Source of the DNA: Palleronia caenipelagi
GTDB taxonomy: Bacteria > Pseudomonadota > Alphaproteobacteria > Rhodobacterales > Rhodobacteraceae
Assembly (NCBI RefSeq): GCF_007004065.1
Contig: NZ_VFSV01000008.1
Coordinates: 62,001 to 126,000, forward strand
Direction of reading: 5' to 3'
DNA length: 64,000 bases
In this document: piece after piece, positions 17,128-26,290 of the stretch
Numbering within the stretch: the stretch's first letter is position 1
Layout of the letters: every line of letters starts with the position of its first letter
Translations under genes and position numbers: made by a program
Notes under the pieces: model-generated
Database searches by the model: none
Told to the model about the DNA's origin: nothing
The model's input: only the letters and a program-made list of their open reading frames with translations

Positions 17128-17887
17128 GGGCCAGTTCCTCGTTCTTGTGCTTCGAGCCGAGATAAGCGCTGCGCACATCGTCGTTGCGTTGGATCTCTGC
17201 AGGCGTGCCCTCGGCGATCTTGCCGCCGAAATTCAGCACGGCGATGCGGTCGGTGATGCCCATCACCAGCTCCATCATGTGCTCGATCAGGAGAACGGTG
17301 ACGCCGCGCCCCTGCACCGCACGGATGCGCTCGGCCAGCAGTTGGCCGTCCTCCAGGCTTGCCCCGGCGGCCGGTTCATCGAGCAACAGGACACGTGGGT
17401 TTGAGGCCAGCGCCCGCGCCATCTCCAGCCGCCGCATCTCTCCGAAGGAGAGCGCCGAGGCCGGCACATCGCGTTTCGACAGGAGCCGGGAAAACTCCAG
17501 CAGCTCGTCGATGTCGGCGCCCCTTTCGCCGCCCGCCCTGAACCAGCGGGACAGGAAATGGGCGCGGCGCTGCTCATGGCCGTTCTGCGCAACCCAGAGG
17601 TTCTCCGCCACGGTGAGGTTGCCGAAGAGCCGGATGTTCTGGAACGTCCGGGCCACCCCCATTGCCGTGCGCTCATGCTGCGCCATGGTGGTCAAATCGT
17701 AGCCGTCGAGCATCACCCGGCCCGTCGTCGGCGCATAGAGGCCGGTGATCAGGTTTACCGTGGTCGATTTGCCAGAGCCATTCGGACCGATCAGGCCAAA
17801 GATCTCGCCTTCGCGGATCGTCAGGCTCACATCATCGACCGCGCGCACGCCGCCGAAATGCTTGGACAGGTTTTCAAGGGTCAGCAT
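17120..17887 (-). CDS. livG: Branched-chain-type ABC transporter ATP-binding protein LivG
   Basis: 255 residues. Walker A GPNGSGKSTT, Q-loop VARTFQNIRLF, a variant signature (ALSFGEMRRLEMARAL in place of LSGGQ/LSYGQ), Walker B VLLLDEPAAGAS and H-loop LLIEHMM. The ATG overlaps the livM stop by one base (TGATG). It pairs with LivF as the ATPase dimer. Confidence 0.92.
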   Translation of the reverse strand: MLTLENLSKHFGGVRAVDDVSLTIREGEIFGLIGPNGSGKSTTVNLITGLYAPTTGRVMLDGYDLTTMAQHERTAMGVARTFQNIRLFGNLTVAENLWVAQNGHEQRRAHFLSRWFRAGGERGADIDELLEFSRLLSKRDVPASALSFGEMRRLEMARALASNPRVLLLDEPAAGASLEDGQLLAERIRAVQGRGVTVLLIEHMMELVMGITDRIAVLNFGGKIAEGTPAEIQRNDDVRSAYLGSKHKNEELAHA

Positions 17888-18807
17888 CAGTCAGCCTCCT
17901 GTAATGCCGGCGTGGAGCTGGGTTTGCGCCTCAGCCCCCCCAGTCGCAGTGGGGTGTCACCCAGTAAGCCCTTGGGCCGCAGGTTCATCGCCACGACGAT
18001 CAGCGCGCCAAACAGAAGCGACCGCCAGTCGCCCATGAAGCGCAGTCCTTCGACGAGAAACCCTTGAATAAAGAGCACCGCGATGAGCGTGCCAAAGACA
18101 GAGCCAAGCCCGCCAAGGATCGGATAGGCCACGGCAAAGGTCGCCAGCAGCACGCCGAAGATCCCGTGCTCGATATGGGTCACGGTGTGGGCGTAAAGGC
18201 TGCCGCCGATCCCGGCGATGAAGCCCCCGGCGGTCATGGCTCCGACCTTCACCGCGGTCAGGTTCAGGCCAATGGATTGCGCGGCGACCTCATCATGACC
18301 CACTGCGCGGAGCACCGCTCCGGCGCGGGTCCGGTCCATCCACCAGAGCGCCGCCATGACCAGTGCGACGAAGATCCAGATCAGCGTCGTCACCTGCCAG
18401 ATCTCCCAGCCATTCTCCGGGAAATAACGGATCGCGCGAAAGCCTTCAGCACCATTCGGGCCGACCAGCGCACCGTCGCGTTCAACCTGCCAGGTGAGGT
18501 TGAAGAAAATCATCCGCACCATCTCGCCGAAGGCCAGTGTGGCGACGACCAGCATCAGGCCCTTGACCCGCAGAGCCGGGAAACCGACCGCGCAGGCAAT
18601 GGCCGCCGACACGAGACCGGCGAGCAGGACGGCAGGGATGATGTGCATCCCGAACATGGCCGTGGCGGCCCCGGCGGCATAGGCCCCGATGGCGTAGAAA
18701 CCCGCCTGCGCCATGCTGACCTGTCCGGTCAGCAGTACTACATAGGCAGAAAGACCGAGCAGCGTGTGCACGCCAAAGATCTGCAAAAGTCCGAAGTAGA
18801 AATCCAT
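17887..18807 (-). CDS. livM: Branched-chain-type ABC transporter permease LivM
   Basis: 306 residues with about nine hydrophobic segments. Family features include GLSAYVVLLTGQVSMAQAGF near the start, AVGHDEVAAQSIGLN in the coupling loop, and LGGLGSVFGT. It starts 12 bases after the livH stop with a GGAGG site. The substrate is set by the binding protein, not by this subunit. Confidence 0.92.
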   Translation of the reverse strand: MDFYFGLLQIFGVHTLLGLSAYVVLLTGQVSMAQAGFYAIGAYAAGAATAMFGMHIIPAVLLAGLVSAAIACAVGFPALRVKGLMLVVATLAFGEMVRMIFFNLTWQVERDGALVGPNGAEGFRAIRYFPENGWEIWQVTTLIWIFVALVMAALWWMDRTRAGAVLRAVGHDEVAAQSIGLNLTAVKVGAMTAGGFIAGIGGSLYAHTVTHIEHGIFGVLLATFAVAYPILGGLGSVFGTLIAVLFIQGFLVEGLRFMGDWRSLLFGALIVVAMNLRPKGLLGDTPLRLGGLRRKPSSTPALQEAD

Positions 18808-18819
18808 GATCGCCTCCGC

Positions 18820-19710
18820 TCAGTCGCGGCCCGCGTGGGCGCCAAACAGGCCGCCCGGACGCAGGGTGAGGAACAAAAAGAGCAGGAGCATCACGTAGAT
18901 GTCGCGCTCGGTCACACCGCGCAGCAGCAGGAAGATGTTCTCCGCCGCACCCACCAGCAATCCGCCGATGATCGCGCCCGGGATCGACCCGAGACCTCCG
19001 ATGACCACGACGATCAGCCCCTTCACCGTCAGCCCCATGGCGATGATCGGCGAGAGCACCCCGACAGCGGCGGCAGTCATGGCCCCCGCGACCCCGCCGA
19101 GCACGCCAGCGATCACAAATGTCAGGGCGTTCACCCTAGCACTGTCGATCCCGCAAAGTTGGGCGGCGCGTGGTTGCTGGCTGACGGCCCGGGTCGCAAG
19201 CCCCAGAGGCGTGCGGTGCAACAGCCAGAACAGCACTCCCATGGCGACGACGCACATTAGGAAAACAAAGAGCAGGTCGCCGCGCACCCAGACTTCGCCG
19301 ATCTCGATGACCGAGTCGCGGAAGACGGACGGATAGGGATAGGGCATCCCGTGGCTGAGATGGACCACCACCTCGTCGATGAAGAGCAGCATCCCGACCG
19401 AGGCCAGCAACGAGGCCATGGGAACAGTTTCGGGGGTGAAGCGGAAGCAGCAGTAATAGACCACCAGCCCGATCACCCCGGCTCCCAGCGCCGAGATAAC
19501 AAAGACCAGCGCCGGAGGGGCGCCGAGATTGAGGAAGGCCAGAAGGCCGATGTAAGTGCCCGCCAGCGAAGCCGCGCCATAGGCGAGGTTCAGCTTGCGC
19601 ATGACACCGAAGATCAGGGTAAAGCCGATGCCGATCAACGCGTAGGTCGTGCCAAATAGCAGACCGTCCGTCAGGGATTGGAGCAGATCGATGAAGAAGA
19701 AATAATCCAT
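18820..19710 (-). CDS. livH: Branched-chain-type ABC transporter permease LivH
   Basis: 296 residues from ATG at 19710 (GAGG upstream). Hydrophobic throughout, with LIGIGFTLIFGVMRKLNLAY near residue 25, the coupling loop RAVSQQPRAAQLCGID and VIGGLGSIPGAIIGGLLVG. A longer in-frame reading into the upstream hairpin region is rejected. It lies after the binding protein, separated by a strong hairpin at 19750-19770. Confidence 0.9.
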   Translation of the reverse strand: MDYFFFIDLLQSLTDGLLFGTTYALIGIGFTLIFGVMRKLNLAYGAASLAGTYIGLLAFLNLGAPPALVFVISALGAGVIGLVVYYCCFRFTPETVPMASLLASVGMLLFIDEVVVHLSHGMPYPYPSVFRDSVIEIGEVWVRGDLLFVFLMCVVAMGVLFWLLHRTPLGLATRAVSQQPRAAQLCGIDSARVNALTFVIAGVLGGVAGAMTAAAVGVLSPIIAMGLTVKGLIVVVIGGLGSIPGAIIGGLLVGAAENIFLLLRGVTERDIYVMLLLFLFLTLRPGGLFGAHAGRD

Positions 19711-19749
19711 GGGAACCTCACGCGGTGCAGCGGTCGGAGGGAGGGGAAA

Positions 19750-19770
19750 CCCCGGGGTCAGCCCCCGGGG
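19750..19770 (-). terminator. GC hairpin between binding protein and livH
   Basis: CCCCGGGG is repeated around a five-base loop, giving a perfect 8-base stem just after the binding-protein stop. There is no T run. It probably stabilises the binding-protein message or attenuates read-through into livHMGF. Confidence 0.6.
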
Positions 19771-19783
19771 CGAGCACTGAGGA

Positions 19784-20974
19784 TCAGCTGTCGGGCGCGT
19801 GGACCACGGTCCAGCTGGCATCGCTGGCGCCGACGAAGACGTAAGGCTTTTCGGCCTCGCCATCGGGCAGACGCTTGTTCTGGCCCAGAAGACCCTCGGC
19901 CTCAGTCAGAGCGGCCAGCCCGTCGCGGATCTTGCGCCGGTCGGCGTCACGGCTGTCGGCCGTCCCCTCGATCCCGGCTGCGTTGATCACATCGCGCAGG
20001 ATCATGAAATTCTCCCATGCGGCGGCGCTGTGCAGATCCAGCGCGGCCCCCTTGGCAGCCACGGCATCGGCGGCAAATTTGGCGTCGTCATTCACCGGCG
20101 CAAAAGAGGTGGGGATGATCATGCCCTCGGCCTCGGCCGCGCATCCGGACAGGGTCTCCAGCGAGGACGATGAGGTCAGGCCGACAAGGACTTCCGGCTC
20201 AACCTTCTGCCGCGCCATCTCCCGCAACGCGCCACAGGTGGTGAAGGGGTGGGCGGAGATCGCCACCACATCGGGCTCGGCCCGGCGCATACCCCTCACC
20301 TGATTGGAGAAATTAGTGTCGTTCAGCAGCCACTGCGCCTCGCCCACTACCTCGAAGCCGTGCTTGATCGCGGCTTCCTTCATCACGGCGTACCAGGTCG
20401 CGCGGGAATGGGCGAAGTCCTCCTCGACGCCGCCATAGATGGTCTTGGCCTCCGGGTGGGTTTCGCGGATCCAGGCAAAGAGGTTGTCATACATCATCGC
20501 CTCGGACGGCGTGTTGCGGAACACCCATTCCGAGATGCCGGCCAGTCCGCCCTTGATCGCGACGTCGGTAAAAACCGGGAATTGCAGGCCCGTGTCACCG
20601 TCGTCATCGACCTTGGCCTGCAGGATGCCAAAGAGCGGTTCGGCCACGTTCGAGCAGGTCGGCCCAACGGCCACCAAAGCATCAGTGGTGGCGATGCGGC
20701 GCAGGACGGAAATGCCCTCCTCAGCATTGCAGCGGTCGTCGTAATAGGTGGTCTCGATCATTGCGGTGCTGCCGTCGGCCAGCGTCACGCCGCCCTCGGC
20801 GTTAATCTTCTCGGCAGCGGCAGACATGGCAGCGCCCGAATTCTGGCCGAAGATGCCGACCACCCCCGAGGCGGCGCCAAAGCCCGCAATGCTGATGGTC
20901 TTGTCTTCGGCGAGAGCGGGTGCGGCTACGGTGAGGGCCAGAGTGGAAACGGTCAGGAATTTGGCGAGTGTCAT
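19784..20974 (-). CDS. Branched-chain amino acid-type ABC transporter substrate-binding protein
   Basis: 396 residues from ATG at 20974. The signal peptide MTLAKFLTVSTLALTVAAPA ends before LAEDKT. The mature protein is a Peripla_BP_6 type lobe pair (AAAEKINAEGGV, VAVGPTCSNVAEPLF, YGGVEEDFAHSR, VAISAHPFTTCGALREM). Upstream in-frame sequence is not part of the gene. The substrate is not evident. The divergent SDR-GST-aldehyde dehydrogenase operon suggests an alcohol, ester or aromatic compound rather than leucine, but that is inference. Confidence 0.88.
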   Translation of the reverse strand: MTLAKFLTVSTLALTVAAPALAEDKTISIAGFGAASGVVGIFGQNSGAAMSAAAEKINAEGGVTLADGSTAMIETTYYDDRCNAEEGISVLRRIATTDALVAVGPTCSNVAEPLFGILQAKVDDDGDTGLQFPVFTDVAIKGGLAGISEWVFRNTPSEAMMYDNLFAWIRETHPEAKTIYGGVEEDFAHSRATWYAVMKEAAIKHGFEVVGEAQWLLNDTNFSNQVRGMRRAEPDVVAISAHPFTTCGALREMARQKVEPEVLVGLTSSSSLETLSGCAAEAEGMIIPTSFAPVNDDAKFAADAVAAKGAALDLHSAAAWENFMILRDVINAAGIEGTADSRDADRRKIRDGLAALTEAEGLLGQNKRLPDGEAEKPYVFVGASDASWTVVHAPDS

Positions 20975-21314
20975 GGGCTTCTCCAGTGCTCCAGATGATC
21001 CCGCCAATGGTTGGGCGGCGATCGATGGCGCCATCCTGAAGTTTTGAACGCGATTTTCGCAAAGACGGTTTTCCCATGCCGCGTATATGGAAAACCTATA
21101 CCCTTGCGTTGATCGGTGACCGCAGCCTCGCGCCATTTGGGAAACCAGGCGCTTTGATCGTGCCGAAGAGACCCGGAATCTTCCCGTCGCGGCACATCGC
21201 CGAACTGCTAGAGCGAAATGCAATATCGGACAGAGCCGAATGGTATTTGTGCCGCAGAGTCTTACGAAGGATGATCGTCGCAACCTCGACAGATCAGCAA
21301 AGGATGCGGGAGCG
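20975..21314. promoter_or_regulatory. 340-base divergent promoter gap between binding protein and SDR operon
   Basis: No gene is visible. It must contain promoters for both the livJ-like operon (left) and the SDR-GST-aldehyde dehydrogenase operon (right). The notable element is the inverted repeat at 21067-21096. The rest shows no motif I can name. Confidence 0.6.
21067..21096. promoter_or_regulatory. Inverted repeat, candidate operator
   Basis: Perfect 8-base arms GGTTTTCC and GGAAAACC lie 14 bases apart, inside the divergent promoter gap and about 93 bases upstream of the binding-protein start. The wide spacing fits a dimeric regulator touching adjacent major grooves. No regulator gene adjoins this operon; the LysR gene at 15439 is the nearest candidate. 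Confidence 0.5.
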
Positions 21315-22112
21315 ATGGGTGACAGACTCAAGGACAAGGTGGTGTTCTTCACCGGAGCGGGCTCCATCGGCCCGGGCTGGGGCAATGGCAAGGCTGCGGC
21401 AGTTGCCATGGCGCGCGAAGGGGCCCGGGTCTTTGCTCTCGATCTGAGCGCTGACGCGGTCGAGGAGACGGCGCAGATCATCCGCGACGAGGGCGGAACG
21501 GTCGAAACCGCCGTCTGCGACGTATCCAAGGCGGATCAGGTCGAGGCCGCCGTGGCCGCCTGTATGGACAAGTTCGGGCGGATCGACGTGCTCGACAACA
21601 ATGTGGGCATCATCGACCCCGGCGGCCCCGAAGATCTGAGCGAGGAGCAATGGGACCGGCTGATGGCGATCAACGTCAAGTCGATCTACCTCACCTGCCG
21701 CCACATCCTGCCGATCATGACGGCGCAGGGTGGCGGCTCGATCATCAATATCAGCTCTATCGCCTCGACCCATTCACTGGGCTATAGCTGCATCAGCTAC
21801 TCCGCCTCGAAGGGCGCGGTGAATGCCTTCACCCGCGATATCGCCCTGAACTACGGCCCCAAGGGCATCCGCTGCAATTCGATCCTGCCGGGGCTGATGA
21901 ACACGCCCCTGATCCACGCGGGCAACGTCACCTCGGTCTATGGCTCGACCGAAGCAATGGTCGAGGCGCGCAATGCACTGGTGCCGCTGGGACAAATGGG
22001 CGACGGTTGGGATGTGGCCTGGGCCAGCGTCTTCCTCGCGTCCGACGAGGCCAAGCATATCACCGGCATCGAACTGGTCGTCGATGGTGGCATCACATTG
22101 AAGGTGAAGTGA
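21315..22112 (+). CDS. SDR family oxidoreductase
   Basis: 265 residues from ATG at 21315, with GGGAG upstream. Cofactor site TGAGSIGPGWGNGKAAA has an insertion relative to the plain TGxxxGxG loop. Asp in FALDLSAD suggests NAD. DNNVGI replaces the usual NNAG (first Asn is Asp), and the catalytic set ISSIAS ... SYSASKGAV is present. GIELVVDGG closes the fold. It is the first gene of the SDR-GST-ALDH operon divergent from the LivHMGF transporter, and one base separates it from the GST gene. Confidence 0.88.
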   Translation: MGDRLKDKVVFFTGAGSIGPGWGNGKAAAVAMAREGARVFALDLSADAVEETAQIIRDEGGTVETAVCDVSKADQVEAAVAACMDKFGRIDVLDNNVGIIDPGGPEDLSEEQWDRLMAINVKSIYLTCRHILPIMTAQGGGSIINISSIASTHSLGYSCISYSASKGAVNAFTRDIALNYGPKGIRCNSILPGLMNTPLIHAGNVTSVYGSTEAMVEARNALVPLGQMGDGWDVAWASVFLASDEAKHITGIELVVDGGITLKVK

Positions 22113-22113
22113 C

Positions 22114-22710
22114 ATGCATCTCTATATCAACACGACCTCGCCCTTCGTCCGTCTGGTGCGGCTCGCCATCGAGGAAAAGAGCCTGTCGGATCGGATCACT
22201 ACAGAGATTGTCGACCCCTGGGCCGATCCCGCCGCTTTTCTCGCCGCCAACCCGGCGGGCCGGGTGCCGGTCCTGACCACGGATGACGGCGTTTCCTTCG
22301 CCGAGGCGCATCTGATCCTGCGCTATCTTGACGAGATCGCCAGACCGAGCCTGTTCCCATCTGACGGGTTGGCCGAAACGCTGGCCATCGCCGCCCCGGC
22401 TTTGGGCGCCATGGAGGCCGCTACGGCGGTGATTATCGGCCGGAAATCGTCCGACAATTTCGACTCAGATATGGTCGGGTCAAAGCGCTTCCGCAGTATG
22501 GCCGAGGGACTGGAGCGGCTGAACGCACGGCTGCCCCGCGACTTCGCCAACCGGCCCGATATCGGGAATATCGCGGCCATCACGGCCCTCGACTACATCA
22601 CCTTCCGCTTCCCTGACCGCGACTGGCTGGCGGATCTACTGGAGCTTGCCGCGTGGCGTGAGCGCCAGAATGGCCACCCCTCCGTCGAAGCCACCATGCC
22701 CTATATCTGA
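22114..22710 (+). CDS. Glutathione S-transferase family protein
   Basis: 198 residues. The N-domain has NTTSPFVRLVRLAIEEK, NPAGRVPVLTTDDG and FAEAHLILRYLDE (GST glutathione-site pattern with Glu/Ala before the helix). The helical C-domain includes NIAAITALDYITFRFPD. The gene starts one base after the SDR stop. It may conjugate or isomerise an electrophilic intermediate produced by the SDR/ALDH pair; this is inferred from position only. Confidence 0.83.
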   Translation: MHLYINTTSPFVRLVRLAIEEKSLSDRITTEIVDPWADPAAFLAANPAGRVPVLTTDDGVSFAEAHLILRYLDEIARPSLFPSDGLAETLAIAAPALGAMEAATAVIIGRKSSDNFDSDMVGSKRFRSMAEGLERLNARLPRDFANRPDIGNIAAITALDYITFRFPDRDWLADLLELAAWRERQNGHPSVEATMPYI

Positions 22711-22722
22711 CCCGAGGTTTCT

Positions 22723-24159
22723 ATGAACACTCACACCACCGCGACCGCCGATCTCGACCGGCTGGACCATTGGATCAATGGCACCTCAATTGCTCCGGGC
22801 TCCAGCTCCTACATCTCTAACACTTGTCCCATGACCGGCGCCCCCTCGGTCGAAGTCGCTGCCGGGACGGCTGCGGACGTGGGGGCCGCCTGCGCCGCCG
22901 CCGAAGCCGCCAAGGACGGCTGGCGCCGCTACAACGCCGCTGACCGGGGACGTCTGATGCTGTCGCTGGCCGCGAAAATGCGGGACAATCGTCAGCATCT
23001 GGCCGAGCTCGAACGCGCCGATACGGGCAAACCCATGGCCGGGGCACTGGCTGAAATCGACGGCTCCATCGCCTACTTCGAGTTTTATGGCAGCCTCGTT
23101 TATCTGCCGACCGGCGATGTGCTGGACGTGGCCCCCGACCAGCACGTCTTTACCAAGCGTGAGCCCTATGGGGTGATCGGCGTCATTACCCCCTGGAACC
23201 TGCCGCTAAATCAGGCCGCCCGCGCCATCGCGCCGGCCCTGACCGCTGGGAATGTGGTGGTGGCGAAGCCCTCCGAAATCACCTCGCGCACCACCATCGC
23301 CATGGCCCGGATGGCGTCCGAGGTGGGCTTCCCCGACGGGGTGATCAACATCGTTCTGGGAACCGGACAGGAGGTCGGCGAGGCCATCGGTCGCCATCCC
23401 GCCGTGCGCAAGGTGGCCTTCACCGGCTCCGTCGGCGTGGGACGCGCCATCGGAGCCATCGCCGCCGTGCGCATCATCCCGCTGACGCTGGAGCTGGGCG
23501 GCAAATCGGCCAATATCGTTTTCGACGATGCCGATCTGGATCTGGCCGCTGCCGAAGCGGTCAAAGGCTTCACCCTTAACGCCGGTCAGGTCTGCTCCGC
23601 CGGGACACGGGTGCTGGTGCAGCGCGGCATCTATGACCGCTTCGTCGACAAAGTCCGCGAGGCGATCGCCGGGGTGGTGCCGGGTGACACCCTCGGCCCA
23701 ATCATCACCCCCGCCCAGTTCCAGCGTGTCCAGAGCTATTTCAAGGTCGCAGAGGAAGACGGCGCGCGACTTGTGGCAGGTGGCGCAGCGTCGGATGGCG
23801 ACGGGTTCTATGTGCAGCCCACCGTCTATGCCGATGTGTCGAACGACATGCGCATCGCGCAGGAAGAGGTGTTCGGCCCCGTCGGCGTGCTGATTCCCTT
23901 CGACACCGAAGAGGACGCCATCCGCATCGCCAATGACAGCGATTACGGATTGATCGGCACGCTATGGACACGGGACGTCAGCCGCGCATTACGGGTAGCC
24001 GACCGGATCGACGCGGGGCAAATCTTCGTCAACGTCTGGAACACGATGTCCGTGCAGACGCCTTTCGGCGGTCATAAGAACTCAGGCTACGGGCGCGAAA
24101 AGGGGATCGAGGCGATCCACCATTACAGCCACTCGAAAACCATCACTGTGAAGATCTGA
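22723..24159 (+). CDS. NAD(P)-dependent aldehyde dehydrogenase
   Basis: 478 residues, the normal length. Oxyanion Asn is in TPWNLPLN, cofactor Lys in VVVAKPSEIT, FTGSVGVGRAIG, general base Glu in LELGGKSANIV and nucleophile Cys in NAGQVCSAGTR. It resembles betaine-aldehyde and related broad-range dehydrogenases. It closes the operon with the SDR and GST, so an alcohol-to-aldehyde-to-acid route is likely. Confidence 0.92.
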   Translation: MNTHTTATADLDRLDHWINGTSIAPGSSSYISNTCPMTGAPSVEVAAGTAADVGAACAAAEAAKDGWRRYNAADRGRLMLSLAAKMRDNRQHLAELERADTGKPMAGALAEIDGSIAYFEFYGSLVYLPTGDVLDVAPDQHVFTKREPYGVIGVITPWNLPLNQAARAIAPALTAGNVVVAKPSEITSRTTIAMARMASEVGFPDGVINIVLGTGQEVGEAIGRHPAVRKVAFTGSVGVGRAIGAIAAVRIIPLTLELGGKSANIVFDDADLDLAAAEAVKGFTLNAGQVCSAGTRVLVQRGIYDRFVDKVREAIAGVVPGDTLGPIITPAQFQRVQSYFKVAEEDGARLVAGGAASDGDGFYVQPTVYADVSNDMRIAQEEVFGPVGVLIPFDTEEDAIRIANDSDYGLIGTLWTRDVSRALRVADRIDAGQIFVNVWNTMSVQTPFGGHKNSGYGREKGIEAIHHYSHSKTITVKI

Positions 24160-24198
24160 AGCCCACCACAAGACGCCCGCACGGGGGGGGCTGGCCGC

Positions 24199-24756
24199 TC
24201 AGGCGCCAATGCTCTCCACGGTGAGATTACCGTTGGTGTAGACGCAAATGTCCGCAGCAATCGTCATGGCACGCCGTGCGACTTCTTCAGCGTCGAGATC
24301 GCTGTCATAGAGACCCCGCGCCGCCGCCAGCGCGTAGTTGCCGCCCGAACCAATCGCGGCCACGTCATGCTCCGGCTCCAGCACATCGCCTGCGCCGGTA
24401 ATCACGTAGAGCTCGCTTCCGTCGGTTACGATCAGCATCGCTTCGAGCTTTTGCAGGTATTTATCCGTGCGCCAGTCCTTGGCCAGTTCCACCGCCGCAC
24501 GCTGGAGCTGGCCGGGGGTGGCTTCGAGCTTGGCCTCCAGCCGTTCGAGAAGGGTGAACGCATCCGCCGTTGAACCGGCGAATCCCGCCACGACGTCATG
24601 GCCCCCTGGCGAGAGACGGCGCACTTTGCGGGCGGTGCCCTTGATCACGGTCTGGCCCAGCGAGACCTGTCCATCTCCGGCGACGACAACCTTTCCGCCC
24701 TTGCGAACGCCAATAATCGTAGTGCCGTGCCATCCGGGGAAGCTTTGCTCAGACAT
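24199..24756 (-). CDS. hslV: ATP-dependent protease subunit HslV
   Basis: 185 residues from ATG at 24756. This start is preferred over in-frame ATGs at 24765 and 24786 because of the short propeptide usual for the family. The mature enzyme begins at the catalytic Thr in [34 protein letters not shown] and the C-terminal [15 protein letters not shown] are typical. It forms a double hexamer activated by HslU. hslU is not adjacent on either side here, which is unusual because the two usually lie together. Confidence 0.92.
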   Translation of the reverse strand: MSEQSFPGWHGTTIIGVRKGGKVVVAGDGQVSLGQTVIKGTARKVRRLSPGGHDVVAGFAGSTADAFTLLERLEAKLEATPGQLQRAAVELAKDWRTDKYLQKLEAMLIVTDGSELYVITGAGDVLEPEHDVAAIGSGGNYALAAARGLYDSDLDAEEVARRAMTIAADICVYTNGNLTVESIGA

Positions 24757-24846
24757 GTTTCTCATTCCAGTTCCGTTTGTCGCCATATGGGTGTGTCACC
24801 GGCGGGCTGCAACCGATACTATGCCTCCATCAGCACCGGAGAGACG

Positions 24847-25857
24847 ATGCCCGATAAGACGATCACCCAAGAGCAACTGAAGCGCGCAGCTTTGCGCCAC
24901 TGGCCTGCGCTCGCGAAACAGGCCGGACTCGAAGAGCATCTGGAAAGGGTCGAGGTGCTTCATTCGCGGCACGATGCCTCCAGTCCACGCATCGTCCTAA
25001 AACTCTCCGGCTCGACAGGTCCGGTCGCCCTGAAATGCAAGCTCGAAGCCCGTAAACAAAAGAAATTCCCGGCAGAAATCGCAGCTAACCGTCGAGCGGC
25101 CGAGAAGATGGCGGACAATTCAGATTATCGCGTGCCGCACATACTGGCTGTGCAGGACGGCGCAGTTCTGCTCGAATATGCCGAAGCCTCGAATGTCTAT
25201 CATCTGATCAGGCAAAAGCCCCGAGCCGAGCATCTGCCCATAATCGAACGCGCCGGGGCGTGGCTGGACCAGTTCCATCGCACCGGCGCCATAGAGGAGC
25301 GTGTCTTTCGGACGAAGTTCTTTATTAACAACATCAAAGATCTGGTGTCTCTGACCAGCGAGGGGCTGAGTTCCATTCCGATGCCGGAACAGTTTCTGAA
25401 CATAGCGCGCAAACACATCCGGCAGGGCCGGCAGATGGACGAGGTTGACTGCCTCACGGGAGAATTGCACGGCGATTTCCACCTGCGGAATCTGCTGATT
25501 GGCAACGCCGTCTGGGGTGTTGATCTGCTGCCGGTGAATGCCGGTCCCTTTGAGCGTGACATTGCGCTGTTCCTGGTCCGCTACGGCGCGCTCTCCGCAT
25601 CATATGATGAGATCCCGGATGGGGCCGCCGTGCCCGCTGATATCACCGAAGCGTTCTTTAGCGGCTACCGGCTGACCCTCCCGGACAGTCCCGTGCTCGC
25701 GTTTTTCCTGCGCCACCGGGCGCTGATGGACTGGGCCAAGCTCGTCAGTTCCGGGGATAAAAGTAAAATGGCAAGCGACCCTGTTCTGAGCCTAACCCAG
25801 ATTGAGCGGCTCTCGGGGCTGCGCGCGATGGCAGCTCGGCTGTTCGCCAAGGCATGA
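24847..25857 (+). CDS. Aminoglycoside-phosphotransferase/kinase-fold protein
   Basis: 336 residues from ATG at 24847 (GGAGAG upstream). The phosphotransferase fold shows a catalytic loop ELHGDFHLRNLL (HGDxHxxN) and a second acidic motif GVDLLPVN in place of the usual D-F/L-G. The N-lobe has VALKCKLEARK, with the possible ATP-binding Lys. Lys/Arg-rich stretches suggest a polyanionic or lipid substrate, but no target can be named. It is divergent from hslV and convergent with trxA across a terminator. Confidence 0.75.
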   Translation: MPDKTITQEQLKRAALRHWPALAKQAGLEEHLERVEVLHSRHDASSPRIVLKLSGSTGPVALKCKLEARKQKKFPAEIAANRRAAEKMADNSDYRVPHILAVQDGAVLLEYAEASNVYHLIRQKPRAEHLPIIERAGAWLDQFHRTGAIEERVFRTKFFINNIKDLVSLTSEGLSSIPMPEQFLNIARKHIRQGRQMDEVDCLTGELHGDFHLRNLLIGNAVWGVDLLPVNAGPFERDIALFLVRYGALSASYDEIPDGAAVPADITEAFFSGYRLTLPDSPVLAFFLRHRALMDWAKLVSSGDKSKMASDPVLSLTQIERLSGLRAMAARLFAKA

Positions 25858-25869
25858 CCTGAGACGCAA

Positions 25870-25892
25870 AGAGCCGGCGCAGGGCCGGCTCT
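25870..25892. terminator. Bidirectional terminator hairpin
   Basis: AGAGCCGGC and GCCGGCTCT form a perfect 9-base stem with a 5-base loop, between the convergent phosphotransferase and trxA genes. A-rich bases on the left and CTCTC on the right are only weak U tracts. Confidence 0.7.
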
Positions 25893-25913
25893 CTCTCGGG
25901 TCACAAGATCAGA

Positions 25914-26234
25914 TCAGATCTCGGACTTGATCCAGCTTTCGAGCGCCGCCTTGGGGGCCGCGCCAATCTTGTTCGAGACAACCTGACCGCCCTTGAACAG
26001 GAACAGCGCAGGAATGCCGCGCACACCCATCTGGGCGGGGGAATTCGGGTTCTCGTCCACGTTCACCTTCACGATCTTGACCTGCCCCTCAAGCTCGGCG
26101 GACAGCTCTTCGAGCGCCGGGCCGATCTGCTTGCACGGACCACACCACTCGGCCCAGAAATCCACCACCACGGGGATGTCGGACTGTTTCACTTCACTGT
26201 CGAAGGTCGCGTCGGTCACGGCTACGGTCGCCAT
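25914..26234 (-). CDS. trxA: Thioredoxin
   Basis: 106 residues from ATG at 26234 (AGGAGA site). The redox-active WCGPC has Cys31 and Cys34, and cis-Pro is in RGIPALFLF. It reduces disulfides in the cytosol. It lies downstream of addA on the same strand, the usual order in Rhodobacteraceae. Confidence 0.96.
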   Translation of the reverse strand: MATVAVTDATFDSEVKQSDIPVVVDFWAEWCGPCKQIGPALEELSAELEGQVKIVKVNVDENPNSPAQMGVRGIPALFLFKGGQVVSNKIGAAPKAALESWIKSEI

Positions 26235-26290
26235 TTGCTTTCTCCTGTTCAAAAGCTCGATCTGCTAGGTATGGACGCCCCGCGAGCCCG

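Noticed and set aside
18064-19260. A 398-codon open frame on the plus strand
   Set aside because: Antisense to livM and livH, very rich in Asp, His and Gln, no recognisable fold or ribosome binding site.
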